Positions 1 to 9,422 are shown, counted from the first letter of the stretch. The stretch: 64,000 nucleotides of DNA from Cylindrospermopsis curvispora GIHE-G1 (GCF_014489415.1 NZ_CP060822.1:1126311-1190310); one strand, 5' to 3'. Made by a program: numbers and translations. Notes: generated by a model from the sequence alone, not told the origin.

Positions 1-2889
1 AAACCTCAGCAAGAATGGGAGATTCGTCTGCAAGCTTTGGCCGGGATGCAAAAAGAATCCCACACTATCAACGAATCGGACACGCGAACGCGTTTGATCT
101 GGCTCGTAAAATTCCATTCTGGCCAATGTTTCCTACAACCCAAGGAACAAAAAAGTAGTGTGAAGGGAGAATGGAGCAAGGGTCGTCAAATCTCCCTGAA
201 ACGTTTGAGTACAAACTTATCAGCATTAAATTATATCACACCCCAAGATATAAAAGTCTGTAGTTGTATTGAAGTATTTAGTTACGAATATTCCTATAAT
301 AAACTTGACTATGGGTTCAACGAAAGGGCAATTTTAGCTTTAATTGGACATCCCCTAGTATTTTGGGAGGATGCTCCTAATACTCGGGTAGAAATAGTCA
401 AAGGAGAGATGGAATTTTTAGTAAAAAAAGACGACCAGGATCATTTAACCATAGAATTATCACCTAAAATAACAACAAACAATATTGTTTGCGTGAAAGA
501 AACCCCCACCCGCATCAAAGTTATTGAAATTACACCCCAACATAGGCGCATCGGAGAGATTCTGGGTTACGAAAATAAGTTGACTGTCCCCATGATTGCT
601 GAACAAAAAATTTTGGCAGCTATCAATGCTGTTTCTGGGATTGTCACTGTTCATTCTGATATCAGTGAAAATGTGGAAGGTGTGGAAGAATTGACCGCCC
701 AAACCCTACCCTATATTCATCTATTACCCAACAATGCGGGTTTAAAGGTTAGCTTACTATCCCATCCCTTTGCTGAGGGTGGACCATACTTTCATCCAGG
801 TGTTGGTGGGGAGAGGGTAATTGCTGAAATAGAAGGCAAACGTTTACAAACCAGACGCAATCTAGCCCAAGAAAGAGAATTATCTCAATCTGTTATTCGT
901 GACTGTCCCACTCTGATGAGTGTTCATGAACAAGATGGTGAATGGCTAATAGAAGATCCAGATCAGTGTTTGGAGCTGTTACTGGAACTACAAGCATTAA
1001 AGGATAGAATAGTTGTAGAATGGCCCCAAGGGGAGAAAATGCGTGTTAGTTATCGAGCTGACTTGAAAGACTTCAATTTGTCAATTAAACGTCAAAAGGA
1101 TTGGTTTGCTGCAACTGGTGAATTGGAATTGAGTGAAAACCTAGTTTTAGGTATGGAGCAACTCTTACAGTTACTCGATAAAACCCCCAGTCGGTTTATC
1201 CCTATGGGTGATGGTGAGTTTTTGGCATTAAGTGAAGTCTTTCGTAAACAACTGGACGAGCTACGACTTTTTTCAGAAACCCATGGTAAGGGGCTAATGT
1301 TTCATCCCCTAGCAGCATCAAGTCTACAAGAATTTGTAGATAATGTGGGCAACCTGAAAGCAGATAAACATTGGAAAGACCATATCAGTCGTCTCAGGGA
1401 AGTCCAAAGTTTACAACCGGAACTACCATCTACTTTTCAAGCAGAACTGCGGGACTATCAAATGGAAGGTTTTTGTTGGTTGGCACGGTTAGCTCATTGG
1501 GGTGTGGGAGCTTGTTTGGCTGACCAAATGGGACTGGGAAAAACTGTACAAGCATTAGCTGTTATTACTAGAAATGCCCATACCGGACCAACTCTAATTA
1601 TTGCCCCAACTTCGGTGTGCATGAATTGGGTCGTGGAAGCAAATAAATTTGCTCCTACCCTCAATGTTATTCAGTTTGGTACCAACACTCGTGTGAGCGA
1701 TCGCACTTTATCTGACAAAGATTTAGATGGAGAGGAGACACCAGTTATTTCTAGTCGGCAAAAATTATTGGATCAGTTACAACCCTTAGATATGTTGGTA
1801 TGTAGTTATGGTTTACTGCAACAGGATGATGTGGCTCGAATGCTATCTCAGGTAGAATGGCAAACCATAGTTTTAGATGAAGCTCAAGCTATCAAAAACC
1901 TCAATACTAAACGTTCCCAAGCTGCAATGGGTCTGAAAGGTAATTTTAAGTTAATTACTACTGGAACGCCCATTGAGAACCATTTGGGTGAATTATGGAA
2001 TTTGTTCCGCTTTATTAATCCTGGGTTATTGGGTTCTTTTGATAGCTTTAATCAGCGGTTTTCTACACCAATTGAAAAACATCAGGACAAACAAGCCAGA
2101 AATAAACTGAAAAAACTGATTCAGCCATTTTTGCTGCGGCGGACAAAAAGTCAAGTGTTGCAAGAGTTACCTTCTCGTACGGAAATTCTCCTTCATGTAG
2201 AATTGAGTCGGGAGGAAAAGGTGTTCTATGAAGCTTTACGTCGTCAAGCCATTTCTAAACTGAATGAAAGTGATGCAGATCCGGGTAAAAAGCATTTGCA
2301 GGTTCTGGCAGAAATTATGAGACTACGTCGCGCTTGCTGTAATCCCAGTTTGGTTATGCCTAATACTGATTTATCTAGTTCTAAATTACAGCTGCTAGGT
2401 GAGGTGCTGGCGGAACTGCTGGAAAATCATCATAAAGCATTAGTATTTAGTCAGTTTGTAGATCATTTGCACATCATCCGTAATTATCTGGAGAGCAAAA
2501 GTATTAAATATCAATATTTAGATGGTAGTACGCCTATGGCGGAAAGGAAAAGAAGTGTGGACAGTTTTCAAGCTGGAGATGGGGATATATTTCTCATTAG
2601 CTTGAAAGCAGGAGGTACAGGATTAAATTTGACAGCTGCTGATTATGTAATTCACACAGATCCCTGGTGGAATCCAGCTGTTGAAGATCAGGCTTCTGAC
2701 CGCGCCCACCGGATTGGACAGCAACGCCCTGTTACTATTTATAGGCTAGTAGCAAAGGATACTATTGAAGATAAAATTGTAGAACTACACCATCATAAGC
2801 GAGATTTGGCGGATACTTTATTGGAGGGTACTGATATGAGTGGTAAGATTTCCATGGAGGCTCTATTACAATTGATTAATGATAGTTAA
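1..2889 (+). CDS. SNF2/Swi2-family DNA helicase (5' end outside window)
   Basis: An ATP-dependent DNA translocase of the SNF2 superfamily 2 type. The reading frame is open from base 1, so the protein begins upstream and about 962 C-terminal residues are visible. Counting from the TTG at 37, motif I (DQMGLGKT) lies near residue 495, motif II (DEAQ) near 614, the TGTPIENHLGELWNL block near 650, and the C-terminal helicase lobe includes GGTGLNLT and the SNF2 signature HRIGQ near 890. The visible N-terminal half matches the helicase-associated region found in large bacterial SNF2 proteins (family knowledge). Cyanobacterial relatives are usually well over 1000 residues, in line with a missing N-terminus. 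The cellular role is uncertain; repair or chromosome remodelling are inferences. A Uma2 gene follows after 26 bp. Confidence 0.95.
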   Translation, partial: KPQQEWEIRLQALAGMQKESHTINESDTRTRLIWLVKFHSGQCFLQPKEQKSSVKGEWSKGRQISLKRLSTNLSALNYITPQDIKVCSCIEVFSYEYSYNKLDYGFNERAILALIGHPLVFWEDAPNTRVEIVKGEMEFLVKKDDQDHLTIELSPKITTNNIVCVKETPTRIKVIEITPQHRRIGEILGYENKLTVPMIAEQKILAAINAVSGIVTVHSDISENVEGVEELTAQTLPYIHLLPNNAGLKVSLLSHPFAEGGPYFHPGVGGERVIAEIEGKRLQTRRNLAQERELSQSVIRDCPTLMSVHEQDGEWLIEDPDQCLELLLELQALKDRIVVEWPQGEKMRVSYRADLKDFNLSIKRQKDWFAATGELELSENLVLGMEQLLQLLDKTPSRFIPMGDGEFLALSEVFRKQLDELRLFSETHGKGLMFHPLAASSLQEFVDNVGNLKADKHWKDHISRLREVQSLQPELPSTFQAELRDYQMEGFCWLARLAHWGVGACLADQMGLGKTVQALAVITRNAHTGPTLIIAPTSVCMNWVVEANKFAPTLNVIQFGTNTRVSDRTLSDKDLDGEETPVISSRQKLLDQLQPLDMLVCSYGLLQQDDVARMLSQVEWQTIVLDEAQAIKNLNTKRSQAAMGLKGNFKLITTGTPIENHLGELWNLFRFINPGLLGSFDSFNQRFSTPIEKHQDKQARNKLKKLIQPFLLRRTKSQVLQELPSRTEILLHVELSREEKVFYEALRRQAISKLNESDADPGKKHLQVLAEIMRLRRACCNPSLVMPNTDLSSSKLQLLGEVLAELLENHHKALVFSQFVDHLHIIRNYLESKSIKYQYLDGSTPMAERKRSVDSFQAGDGDIFLISLKAGGTGLNLTAADYVIHTDPWWNPAVEDQASDRAHRIGQQRPVTIYRLVAKDTIEDKIVELHHHKRDLADTLLEGTDMSGKISMEALLQLINDS

Positions 2890-2915
2890 GTAATCCTTTT
2901 TATTAGCCAAAACAG

Positions 2916-3500
2916 ATGATTGTAGCCAAGGACCAAACCCCTTACCTGACTCCAGAGGAGTATTTCACCTGGGAGTCCACCCAACCGGAAAAATACGAAT
3001 ATATCGATGGTCAAGTTTATGCCATGGGTGGTGGTAGTATCAATCACGGTCGGATCTCTATACGCTTTACTTCTATGCTAGACAGTTACCTAGAAGACAC
3101 CGGGTGTATTACTGGCAATTCCGATATCAAAGTGAATATTTTGGGTAGTAATAACTATACTTACCCAGATATCAGTGTTACCTGTGATGATAGAGATAAA
3201 GCTAATACTCAATATATTACCTACCCCTGTCTTATTATTGAAGTTTTATCCCCCAGTACGGAAGCATACGATAGGGGTGGCAAGTTCCGAATGTACCGCA
3301 AAAACCCAGCTTTGATAGATTATCTTCTAGTTAGTTCTACTAGTATGGAAGTTGATCTTTATCACAAAAATGACAGAGGTGACTGGTTGATTATTAACTA
3401 CAAACCGGGGGAAGTTATTGAACTGCAAAGTATTAACTTCAATTTTCCTATTGACCAGGTCTACCGGGGTTTAGATTTGACTAAACAATGTTATTTCTAA
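2916..3500 (+). CDS. Uma2 family (DUF820) PD-(D/E)XK nuclease-like protein
   Basis: A 194-aa member of the Uma2 family, greatly expanded in cyanobacteria and carrying a restriction-endonuclease-like fold; biological targets are unknown. Family hallmarks are visible: the N-terminal TPEEYFTWE, the YIDGQVYAMGG strand, the YPDISV aspartate near residue 84, and IEVLSPSTEAYDRGGKF from about residue 108, which supplies the second acidic residue and the downstream lysine of the nuclease motif. The YLLVSS strand follows. The gene looks intact. It lies 26 bp after the SNF2 gene on the same strand and may be co-transcribed. Its last 4 bp overlap the end of the convergent glycosyltransferase gene. A second, truncated Uma2 copy lies near 33.8 kb. 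Confidence 0.9.
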   Translation: MIVAKDQTPYLTPEEYFTWESTQPEKYEYIDGQVYAMGGGSINHGRISIRFTSMLDSYLEDTGCITGNSDIKVNILGSNNYTYPDISVTCDDRDKANTQYITYPCLIIEVLSPSTEAYDRGGKFRMYRKNPALIDYLLVSSTSMEVDLYHKNDRGDWLIINYKPGEVIELQSINFNFPIDQVYRGLDLTKQCYF

Positions 3501-4435
3501 ATAGCTCTCTTAAAGATATCATTGTAGGCTTGATAAACACCTTTAACGTTGTACCAGTTAAGAAAGATTCTGGCTATTTCTAAAGCAAGCTGTGGTTTAC
3601 CTAAATTAATTAACCACTGCAACAGGGGAGCCATTGTCTTTTCGTTTAATAGCCCGTTCAAGGATAGTATTCCCCATAGCAATCGGTGAAAGAACGTCAT
3701 TTGAATCATCATTTTCACTTCCCAAGTGGGATGTTTCTGATAAAACAAAACCCCCATTTTTCCCCTTTGAATTTCCTTGTCAATTAAATTGTGAATTTGT
3801 TGCAAACTAAAGGGTGGGTGCCAATGATAACCTACTGCTTGGGGACATTTGATTAGTTGTAAACCCAGTTTTTTTAACCTCACACCTAATTCTAAATCCT
3901 CCCAACCATATAACTGGAAACCTGTGTCAAACAAACCTGCTTTCTCTAACCAGTGTTTGGGAATTGCTACATTACCCGTGGCAAAAAAAGCTGCGGAAAA
4001 ATCTGTGATTTTATAGGGTTCGGCGGTGGGATCCTCAAAATTACAAGTGTTAATTACCGCACCATAGGTAAATAGGCGATCGCCGCCCAGTCTTTTTTTC
4101 CCCTGAGTTAAAGCATCACTATGAGCCTCTAAAAAGTTCTCTAGAACTACTAAATCGCTGTCAATAAAAATAATTGTATCCCCCATGGAATTTTGCACTC
4201 CTAAGTTTCGTGCTGCTGCTGGACCTGCATGATCCTGTTGAAAGCAGCGAACATGGGGAAATAGATCTTGATGTTTTGCTAACCAGTCCAAAGTGCCATC
4301 GGTGGATCCATCATCCACCAAAACTACTTCGTAACCTGTGACTTGACTGGTGTAACTCTGGTTTTCTAAAGCGGTAAGACACTTTTGTAAAATCGGTAGT
4401 CGGTTGTAAGTGGGAATAATAACACTAAAGAACAC
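3497..4435 (-). CDS. Glycosyltransferase family 2
   Basis: A 312-aa GT-A fold glycosyltransferase that would transfer a sugar from a nucleotide-sugar donor. The N-terminus reads VIIPTYNR at residues 5-12; VDDGS (residues 40-44) binds the nucleotide; the DSD metal motif is at 92-94; the acceptor-side GWED motif, typical of the galactosyltransferase-like C-terminal part of GT2 enzymes, is at 177-180. No transmembrane segment is evident, so it is probably cytosolic or peripheral. Substrate and polymer cannot be told from sequence. It stands alone, convergent with and overlapping the Uma2 gene by 4 bp, and divergent from argG. Confidence 0.9.
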   Translation of the reverse strand: MFFSVIIPTYNRLPILQKCLTALENQSYTSQVTGYEVVLVDDGSTDGTLDWLAKHQDLFPHVRCFQQDHAGPAAARNLGVQNSMGDTIIFIDSDLVVLENFLEAHSDALTQGKKRLGGDRLFTYGAVINTCNFEDPTAEPYKITDFSAAFFATGNVAIPKHWLEKAGLFDTGFQLYGWEDLELGVRLKKLGLQLIKCPQAVGYHWHPPFSLQQIHNLIDKEIQRGKMGVLFYQKHPTWEVKMMIQMTFFHRLLWGILSLNGLLNEKTMAPLLQWLINLGKPQLALEIARIFLNWYNVKGVYQAYNDIFKRAI

Positions 4436-4579
4436 TATTTCACCTAGAATGTGATTTTAATGGCAACCAAAGTCAGGGTTTGTTGATGGACAATAAACGT
4501 TCTAATTATAGTAAATTGTATACTAAAATAGCAATGTTTTAAGAATCATCAATCAATGTTGTTCTAACTGGAGAAATTA

Positions 4580-5782
4580 ATGGGTCGCGCCAAAAAGGTT
4601 GTTTTAGCATACTCCGGTGGGGTAGACACCTCCGTTTGTATCCCCTACCTGCAACACGAGTGGGGAGTGGAAGAAGTTATTACCCTAGCAGCAGATTTAG
4701 GTCAGGGAGACGAATTAGAGCCAGTCAAAGAAAAGGCCTTAAAATCCGGTGCCAGTGAATCCTTGGTAGCAGATGTTAAAGAAAGTTTTGTCCAAGACTA
4801 CGCATTTCCCGCGATTCAAGCTAATGCTCTCTATGAAAATCGCTATCCTCTGGGAACAGCTCTCGCTAGACCATTAATTGCTAAGGTACTAGTAGAAACT
4901 GCCCAAAACTATGGTGCAGATGCGATCGCTCATGGTTGTACTGGCAAGGGTAATGATCAAGTTCGCTTTGATGTTTCCTGCACTGCACTGAACCCCAAGT
5001 TAAAGATTCTGGCACCTGCTAGAGAATGGGGAATGAGTAGGGAAGAAACCATTGCCTACGGTGAGAAATTTGGTATTCCAGCACCTGTGAAAAAATCCTC
5101 CCCCTATAGTATTGACAAAAATCTACTGGGTCGGAGTATAGAAGCTGGTATATTAGAAGACCCGGCTAATGAACCACCCGAGGAAATTTATGAAATGACT
5201 AAAGCCGTAGCTGATGCTCCCAATGAACCGGAATATCTGGAAATTGGCTTTGAAAAGGGCATTCCCGTTACTATTAATGGAACTGTCAAAACACCAGTAC
5301 AGCTAATTCAAGAAATCAACACCATTGTTGGCAATCATGGTATTGGACGTATTGATATGATTGAAAATAGACTGGTGGGAATTAAATCGCGGGAAATTTA
5401 TGAATCACCAGCTATGGTGGTATTAATCAATGCCCATCGAGATTTAGAAAGTCTGACTCTGACTGCTGATGTGACACAGTACAAGCGTGGTCTTGAAGAA
5501 ACTTATACTAAGCTCGTATATAATGGACTTTGGTATAGTCCATTAAAAAATGCTATAGATGCTTTTATACAGCAAACACAAACCCGAGTTTCTGGAGTAG
5601 TACGTCTAAAGCTGTTCAAAGGCAATGCTACTATAGTGGGACGTTGGAGTGAAAATACTCTGTACACACCAGATTTAGCAACTTACGGAGCGGAGGATCA
5701 ATTTGATCACAAAGCTGCGGAAGGATTCATTTATGTTTGGGGTTTACCAACCCGAATTTGGGCCCAACACAGCAGGGATTAG
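4580..5782 (+). CDS. argG: Argininosuccinate synthase
   Basis: Joins citrulline and aspartate using ATP in the penultimate step of arginine biosynthesis, in the cytosol. The 400-aa length is normal for the family. The PP-loop nucleotide motif SGGVDTS is at residues 12-18; [12 protein letters not shown] near residue 120 and the [15 protein letters not shown] block near 175 are diagnostic of ArgG. The ATG at 4580 is preceded by a GGAG at 4570. It is a single gene with its own upstream AT-rich region and no other arg gene nearby, as is usual in cyanobacteria. Confidence 0.98.
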   Translation: MGRAKKVVLAYSGGVDTSVCIPYLQHEWGVEEVITLAADLGQGDELEPVKEKALKSGASESLVADVKESFVQDYAFPAIQANALYENRYPLGTALARPLIAKVLVETAQNYGADAIAHGCTGKGNDQVRFDVSCTALNPKLKILAPAREWGMSREETIAYGEKFGIPAPVKKSSPYSIDKNLLGRSIEAGILEDPANEPPEEIYEMTKAVADAPNEPEYLEIGFEKGIPVTINGTVKTPVQLIQEINTIVGNHGIGRIDMIENRLVGIKSREIYESPAMVVLINAHRDLESLTLTADVTQYKRGLEETYTKLVYNGLWYSPLKNAIDAFIQQTQTRVSGVVRLKLFKGNATIVGRWSENTLYTPDLATYGAEDQFDHKAAEGFIYVWGLPTRIWAQHSRD

Positions 5783-5831
5783 TCAGTATGACAGCAGGTG
5801 ATAGAGATATAATCTCCCATCACCTTGTTGC

Positions 5832-6458
5832 CTACTCGCCTAAATGTTTAACTTGACGTGACTCCCACCAAATGGGGATTACAATCACTAAAACCAGAAT
5901 AAGTAAAGCCAATATGGCAAATTGACTCACCCAAGTCACCAATTGTTCCAGAGAAACTATTTTGCCGGCAAAAAATGCTAGGGTAACCATTACACTGGCC
6001 CAAGCGGAAGCACCAGCTAAGTTATATACTAAAAATTTGCCAAATGGCATTTCCGCAATACCAGCTAAGGGAGAAGCGAAAATCCTCAATAAGGCAAAAA
6101 ATCTACCAAAAAACACGGTTTTCCCAGCATTTTCACTAAATTGATCTTTAATACTAACTAGTCGATCTTCAGATATGCGGAATATCTTTCCTGCTTTTAC
6201 TAGTAGTGACCAACCACCAAACCTACCAATCCAATAACCACAGACACCGCCAATTACAGCACCTGTAACAGCATCACCCAAAACCAGCCAGTAATTAAGC
6301 TCGTCACTACCGGCTAAGAAACCTCCGACTAAGGTTAGGGTTTCACCGGGTAGAGGAATGCCCAAATTTTCTAGCAAAATCCCCACGAAAACTGCCCAGT
6401 AACCGTAGGTTTGGGCAAATTCTTGGATTTTTTCCAGTGAAAATAATTCCAAAGACAT
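5832..6458 (-). CDS. DedA family integral membrane protein
   Basis: A 208-aa DedA/SNARE-associated-domain membrane protein. The family includes phospholipid (undecaprenyl-phosphate or phosphatidylethanolamine) flippases that affect envelope homeostasis. ENLGIPLPGET at residues 30-40 gives the conserved acidic and proline motif, and GRFFALLRIFASPLAG from residue 118 gives the conserved G-R-F and arginine of the re-entrant region. Four to five hydrophobic segments are visible, the last near residues 180-198. It is convergent with argG. The specific lipid substrate is not known. Confidence 0.92.
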   Translation of the reverse strand: MSLELFSLEKIQEFAQTYGYWAVFVGILLENLGIPLPGETLTLVGGFLAGSDELNYWLVLGDAVTGAVIGGVCGYWIGRFGGWSLLVKAGKIFRISEDRLVSIKDQFSENAGKTVFFGRFFALLRIFASPLAGIAEMPFGKFLVYNLAGASAWASVMVTLAFFAGKIVSLEQLVTWVSQFAILALLILVLVIVIPIWWESRQVKHLGE

Positions 6459-6991
6459 TCAACACCACCAACTTTATACAGTTCTACATTTTAGAATACT
6501 TTCCTTTCGCCTGTCCTTTTGATTATTGGTAAAATTTTTCCACGGTCTGCCAATTTTATAATTGTTAAGTTTGCTACTGAAATTTGGCGAATTTTATGCT
6601 TATACTATGAAAAATTAAGTTTGAAACCAAAATTTATATCTTTTTATGATTAGCAACTGGAGATTATAAAAGACCATACAAGGTAAATTACGGCTTAATT
6701 AGGGCTCCCCTCGGTCCTTTAGGATGCCTAGGGCTAGATAAATAAAATTATTCCGCTTTTCATTGTCGAGGAACACATTACTAAGGACTGGTCAAACCGA
6801 CCAAATTAAACAAGGAATGTCTAGCTATGTCCAGAAATTGTCGAACAGCAGCCAACCCAATCGGATTCGTTTTCGATTTGGGTGTTATAACCCTTAGAAA
6901 GTAAATACTGTTGATCAGGAGTTGTAATTGATGTATAATAACAACTCTGGTGAACATTTAAACTCTCCCGTTCAATTATCCAGTTAAAATC
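6459..6991. other. Non-coding region with several stem-loops
   Basis: 533 bp between the divergent dedA-like and STAS genes with no credible gene. Three compact inverted repeats lie in a row: 6708-6733 (CCCT...AGGG with inner TCC/GGA, flanked by two copies of TAGGGCT), 6789-6803 (TGGTC, 5-nt loop, GACCA) and 6855-6883 (ACCCAATCG pairing with CGATTTGGGT with one bulge). Their clustering suggests a structured RNA, either a free small RNA or a long leader of the STAS gene. None matches an RNA family I can name from memory. Confidence 0.4.
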
Positions 6992-7339
6992 ATGACTCTT
7001 ACACAAGAACGCCAAGTGATTTTGTTCCAACCCCAAGGAAGCATCAACTTACAAGTTGGTACCGACCTAAGCGAGAAGATGGCTAAAATTACCCCCCAGC
7101 CAGATCAGCTATGGGTTATAGATTTAGCTAAGGTTGATTTTATGGATAGCTCGGGTTTAGTTCCCCTGATTCAAGCACTGAAAACCGTGCGTGAAAGTGG
7201 TTGCCGTCTGGTGATTTGTAATGTACAAGCTCCCGTTAGGCTAGTACTAGAACTAACTCACCTAGACTCTGTGTTTGAGATAGTTAACAATTACCATATT
7301 CCCGATTCTACTCCTAGTCTAGTTTCTACTACATTCTAG
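6992..7339 (+). CDS. STAS-domain anti-sigma factor antagonist-like protein
   Basis: A 115-aa single STAS domain of the SpoIIAA/RsbV type. The conserved loop VDFMDSSGL (residues 48-56) contains the serine pair that is phosphorylated by a partner-switching kinase in characterised members. Such proteins bind an anti-sigma or kinase partner in the unphosphorylated state. No RsbW-like kinase or PP2C phosphatase gene is adjacent, so partners must be encoded elsewhere. The upstream 530 bp is rich in stem-loops. The start ATG at 6992 gives the normal N-terminal beta strand of the fold. Confidence 0.88.
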   Translation: MTLTQERQVILFQPQGSINLQVGTDLSEKMAKITPQPDQLWVIDLAKVDFMDSSGLVPLIQALKTVRESGCRLVICNVQAPVRLVLELTHLDSVFEIVNNYHIPDSTPSLVSTTF

Positions 7340-7413
7340 GATATATTATAATCATCCAAAGTTTAATTAAACACTTGCCTAACAAACCATAGCCGTGTTA
7401 CTACAAAAGTATT

Positions 7414-7445
7414 CCATAACGCCCACTTTCTAGTAGGCGTTATGG
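7414..7445. terminator. Perfect 10-bp stem between convergent genes
   Basis: CCATAACGCC at 7414-7423 pairs exactly with GGCGTTATGG at 7436-7445 around a 12-nt loop. It lies between the ends of the STAS gene (plus) and the coiled-coil gene (minus), so it fits a bidirectional terminator. There is no classical T-run directly after the stem, although an A/T-rich tract follows at about 7455-7485. Confidence 0.55.
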
Positions 7446-7497
7446 CCAGAGCTATGTTTATAAAACTTTAAAAAAAATTTTAAGGTTTTGCAGTACG

Positions 7498-8013
7498 CTA
7501 GGGAAAGTTTGGTAGGTCTATGCCACTATGGGTTGAATGTCGACTTTTTAGAGCTAGTCTATAACTAACGCTTTGTAGTTCTGCTTGGAGTTGTCCATTT
7601 TCTTTTTCCAGCATGGCTATTTTTTCCTGCAATGGGTTAATTCTTTCTTCAAATTTTTGACTATAAATTTGTGGTAGCTCCTGTACCACCTGCTCCAACA
7701 TGCGACTGCGATCAGTTAGTTCTTGAACTGACTGTCTTAGCTGAAGAATTTCGGTATCACGGATAGAAATTTGTTCCTGATAGAATGTTACTTGCTCTTC
7801 CATAGCTTGCAGTTGTTGCTGCAGTGAGGTTATTTGTCCCACATTACCCTTTAACTCTTTTTGCTGAGGGATAAAAGTGTTATTACCTTTGACCAGTCGA
7901 AATAGTTCTTGGGATAACTGCTGCACCAATTGATCTCTCAGTTGCAGGTCTTGACGCAACTGCAACACTTCCGTAGCAAGCTCTTGGATGTTGGGATTCT
8001 CGGATTCAGTCAC
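7498..8013 (-). CDS. Coiled-coil protein of unknown function
   Basis: A 171-aa hydrophilic protein dominated by heptad-like repeats rich in Q, L and E from about residue 8 to 150, for example LRQDLQLRDQLVQQL and LEQVVQELPQIYSQKFEERI. No signal peptide or membrane segment is present. The length and glutamine-rich coiled coil resemble cyanobacterial hypothetical proteins; I cannot assign a function. It is downstream of rpsF on the same strand but separated from it by a stem-loop at 8080-8101, so it may have its own promoter. Confidence 0.75.
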   Translation of the reverse strand: MTESENPNIQELATEVLQLRQDLQLRDQLVQQLSQELFRLVKGNNTFIPQQKELKGNVGQITSLQQQLQAMEEQVTFYQEQISIRDTEILQLRQSVQELTDRSRMLEQVVQELPQIYSQKFEERINPLQEKIAMLEKENGQLQAELQSVSYRLALKSRHSTHSGIDLPNFP

Positions 8014-8079
8014 GGTGGGTTATATCTCTTATGTTGTTTAGGTTGTTAAAATATATACTTACATTTCTTAGTAGATCAA

Positions 8080-8101
8080 GGTTGCTCAGGTGAGAGCAAC
8101 C
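8080..8101 (-). terminator. Stem-loop downstream of rpsF
   Basis: GGTTGCTC at 8080-8087 pairs with GAGCAACC at 8094-8101 around a 6-nt loop, in the gap between the end of rpsF and the coiled-coil gene. It could terminate or stabilise the rpsF message. There is no T-run on the minus side. Confidence 0.5.
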
Positions 8102-8136
8102 GAGTTTTAGTACAAAACAGTACTATTCTTTGGTGG

Positions 8137-8463
8137 TTAAGCTGGCACTGCTTCGCTATCGGGCGATGTAGTTTTAACTTCCTGTTTAACAGTTAGGTAA
8201 CGAATAACATCTTCATTGAGACGCATGCTACGCTCAAAAACAGCAATAGCACTTGCAGGAGCTGTATAGTTAAACTGGACATAGACACCATCACGATGGC
8301 GATTTATTTCGTAAGCAAGACGACGCTTGCCACGGTTTTGAACCTCTAAATTCTGTGCGCCCTGTTCGTTCAACAGGTTTTGGTATTTAACTATGGTCTG
8401 GTCTACCTGGTCGTCTCCCAAATCAGGACGGAGAATGTAGGTTGTTTCGTAAACTGTGGTCAT
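8137..8463 (-). CDS. rpsF: 30S ribosomal protein S6
   Basis: A component of the small ribosomal subunit that forms a heterodimer with S18 on 16S rRNA. The 108-aa protein starts [14 protein letters not shown], contains [22 protein letters not shown], the typical central beta region, and ends in a short acidic tail. As in other cyanobacteria it is not in an rpsF-ssb-rpsR operon. A hairpin in the 5' leader (8520-8536) may be regulatory. Confidence 0.98.
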   Translation of the reverse strand: MTTVYETTYILRPDLGDDQVDQTIVKYQNLLNEQGAQNLEVQNRGKRRLAYEINRHRDGVYVQFNYTAPASAIAVFERSMRLNEDVIRYLTVKQEVKTTSPDSEAVPA

Positions 8464-8519
8464 GTATTGTTAGTTCCCTTATGGACAACAAAGGCTGCTG
8501 ATGTAGATATGTGTGTAGA

Positions 8520-8536
8520 GTAACCTGATAGGTTAC
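8520..8536 (-). promoter_or_regulatory. Hairpin in rpsF leader
   Basis: A perfect 7-bp stem with a 3-nt loop (GTAACCT GAT AGGTTAC on the plus strand) about 57 nt upstream of the rpsF start. In other bacteria an S6:S18 binding structure in the rpsF leader mediates autoregulation. Assigning that role here is an inference from position only. Confidence 0.35.
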
Positions 8537-8632
8537 CGACCACCCCACATCCCAAGCAACAAGGAACTACAATTGTAGCAGTTTTCAGTTCCATTGTCTA
8601 ACCCATGTTTAACCCAAATTATGGCAGAAATT

Positions 8633-9412
8633 ATGGCACAACGGTACGTGCGAGTTAAAAGTCAGGAAGGAAGGATTTACTACGGGTCATTAGAAATATC
8701 CTTGAGTGTGATAGTTTTAGATGGCCCCCCTTGGTTGGAGGGAGAACCGACGGGTTTAATTTTGGAACCAGGTAAATATCAATTACTGGCTCCCTGTTTG
8801 CCTTCTAAGGTTGTTGCTGTGGGTAAGAATTATGTTGACCATGCAGCTGAAATGGGTGGATCTGTTCCCTGTGAACCCCTAATTTTTTTGAAACCACCCA
8901 CCACTGTCATTGCTTCGGAGATGGAAATTAAATATCCCCGTCAGTCACAACGGGTAGACTATGAGGGCGAGTTAGCACTGGTTATTGGCGATCGCACTTG
9001 TGATTGTTCGCCACAGGAGGCCCAAAGCAAGATTTGGGGTTATACCATTGCTAATGATGTCACTGCTCGGGACTTACAAGTTAAGGACTCTCAATGGACT
9101 AGAGCTAAGGGTTTTGACACCTTTTGCCCTCTAGGTCCTTGGATTGTGCGGGAATTAAATCCTGGTGCTAGATTACAAACCTTTCTCAATGACCAGTCTC
9201 ACCCTGTTCAATCTGCTTCTATTGATCAAATGGTCTTCCCTCCCGATATCTTAGTTTCCTATATTAGTCAAGTTATGACCCTCATACCGGGTGATGTAAT
9301 CCTGACTGGAACTCCATCCGGTATAGGTCCATTAAATTTGGGCGATCGCGTATCCGTAGAAATTGAAGGAATTGGCAGATTGGAAAATATAGTTGTTGCC
9401 AGGTATAGTTAA
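8633..9412 (+). CDS. Fumarylacetoacetate hydrolase (FAH) family protein
   Basis: An FAH-fold, metal-dependent C-C bond hydrolase or decarboxylase-like enzyme, with family members acting on acylpyruvates or oxaloacetate. Hallmarks are VAVGKNYVDHAAEMG, LFLKPPT-like IFLKPPTT, the metal-ligand segment DYEGELALVIG and NDVTARDLQ, and the C-terminal GDVILTGTPSGIG. The frame is open back to a TTG at 8594 and an ATG at 8621; I chose the ATG at 8633 because MAQRYVRV is where the family's N-terminal strand begins, but no clear ribosome site decides between them. Two HIP1 octamers lie in the gene. Substrate is unknown. Confidence 0.9.
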   Translation: MAQRYVRVKSQEGRIYYGSLEISLSVIVLDGPPWLEGEPTGLILEPGKYQLLAPCLPSKVVAVGKNYVDHAAEMGGSVPCEPLIFLKPPTTVIASEMEIKYPRQSQRVDYEGELALVIGDRTCDCSPQEAQSKIWGYTIANDVTARDLQVKDSQWTRAKGFDTFCPLGPWIVRELNPGARLQTFLNDQSHPVQSASIDQMVFPPDILVSYISQVMTLIPGDVILTGTPSGIGPLNLGDRVSVEIEGIGRLENIVVARYS

Positions 9413-9422
9413 TAACCGGGTA

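Noticed and set aside
6660-6900. Known housekeeping RNA (tmRNA, 6S, RNase P, SRP, Yfr1)
   Set aside because: None of the sequence signatures I remember for these RNAs is visible; kept only as an unassigned structured region.
6821-7036. Minus-strand 71-codon frame
   Set aside because: It begins within the STAS gene and runs through the stem-loop region; no homologous feature and no ribosome site.
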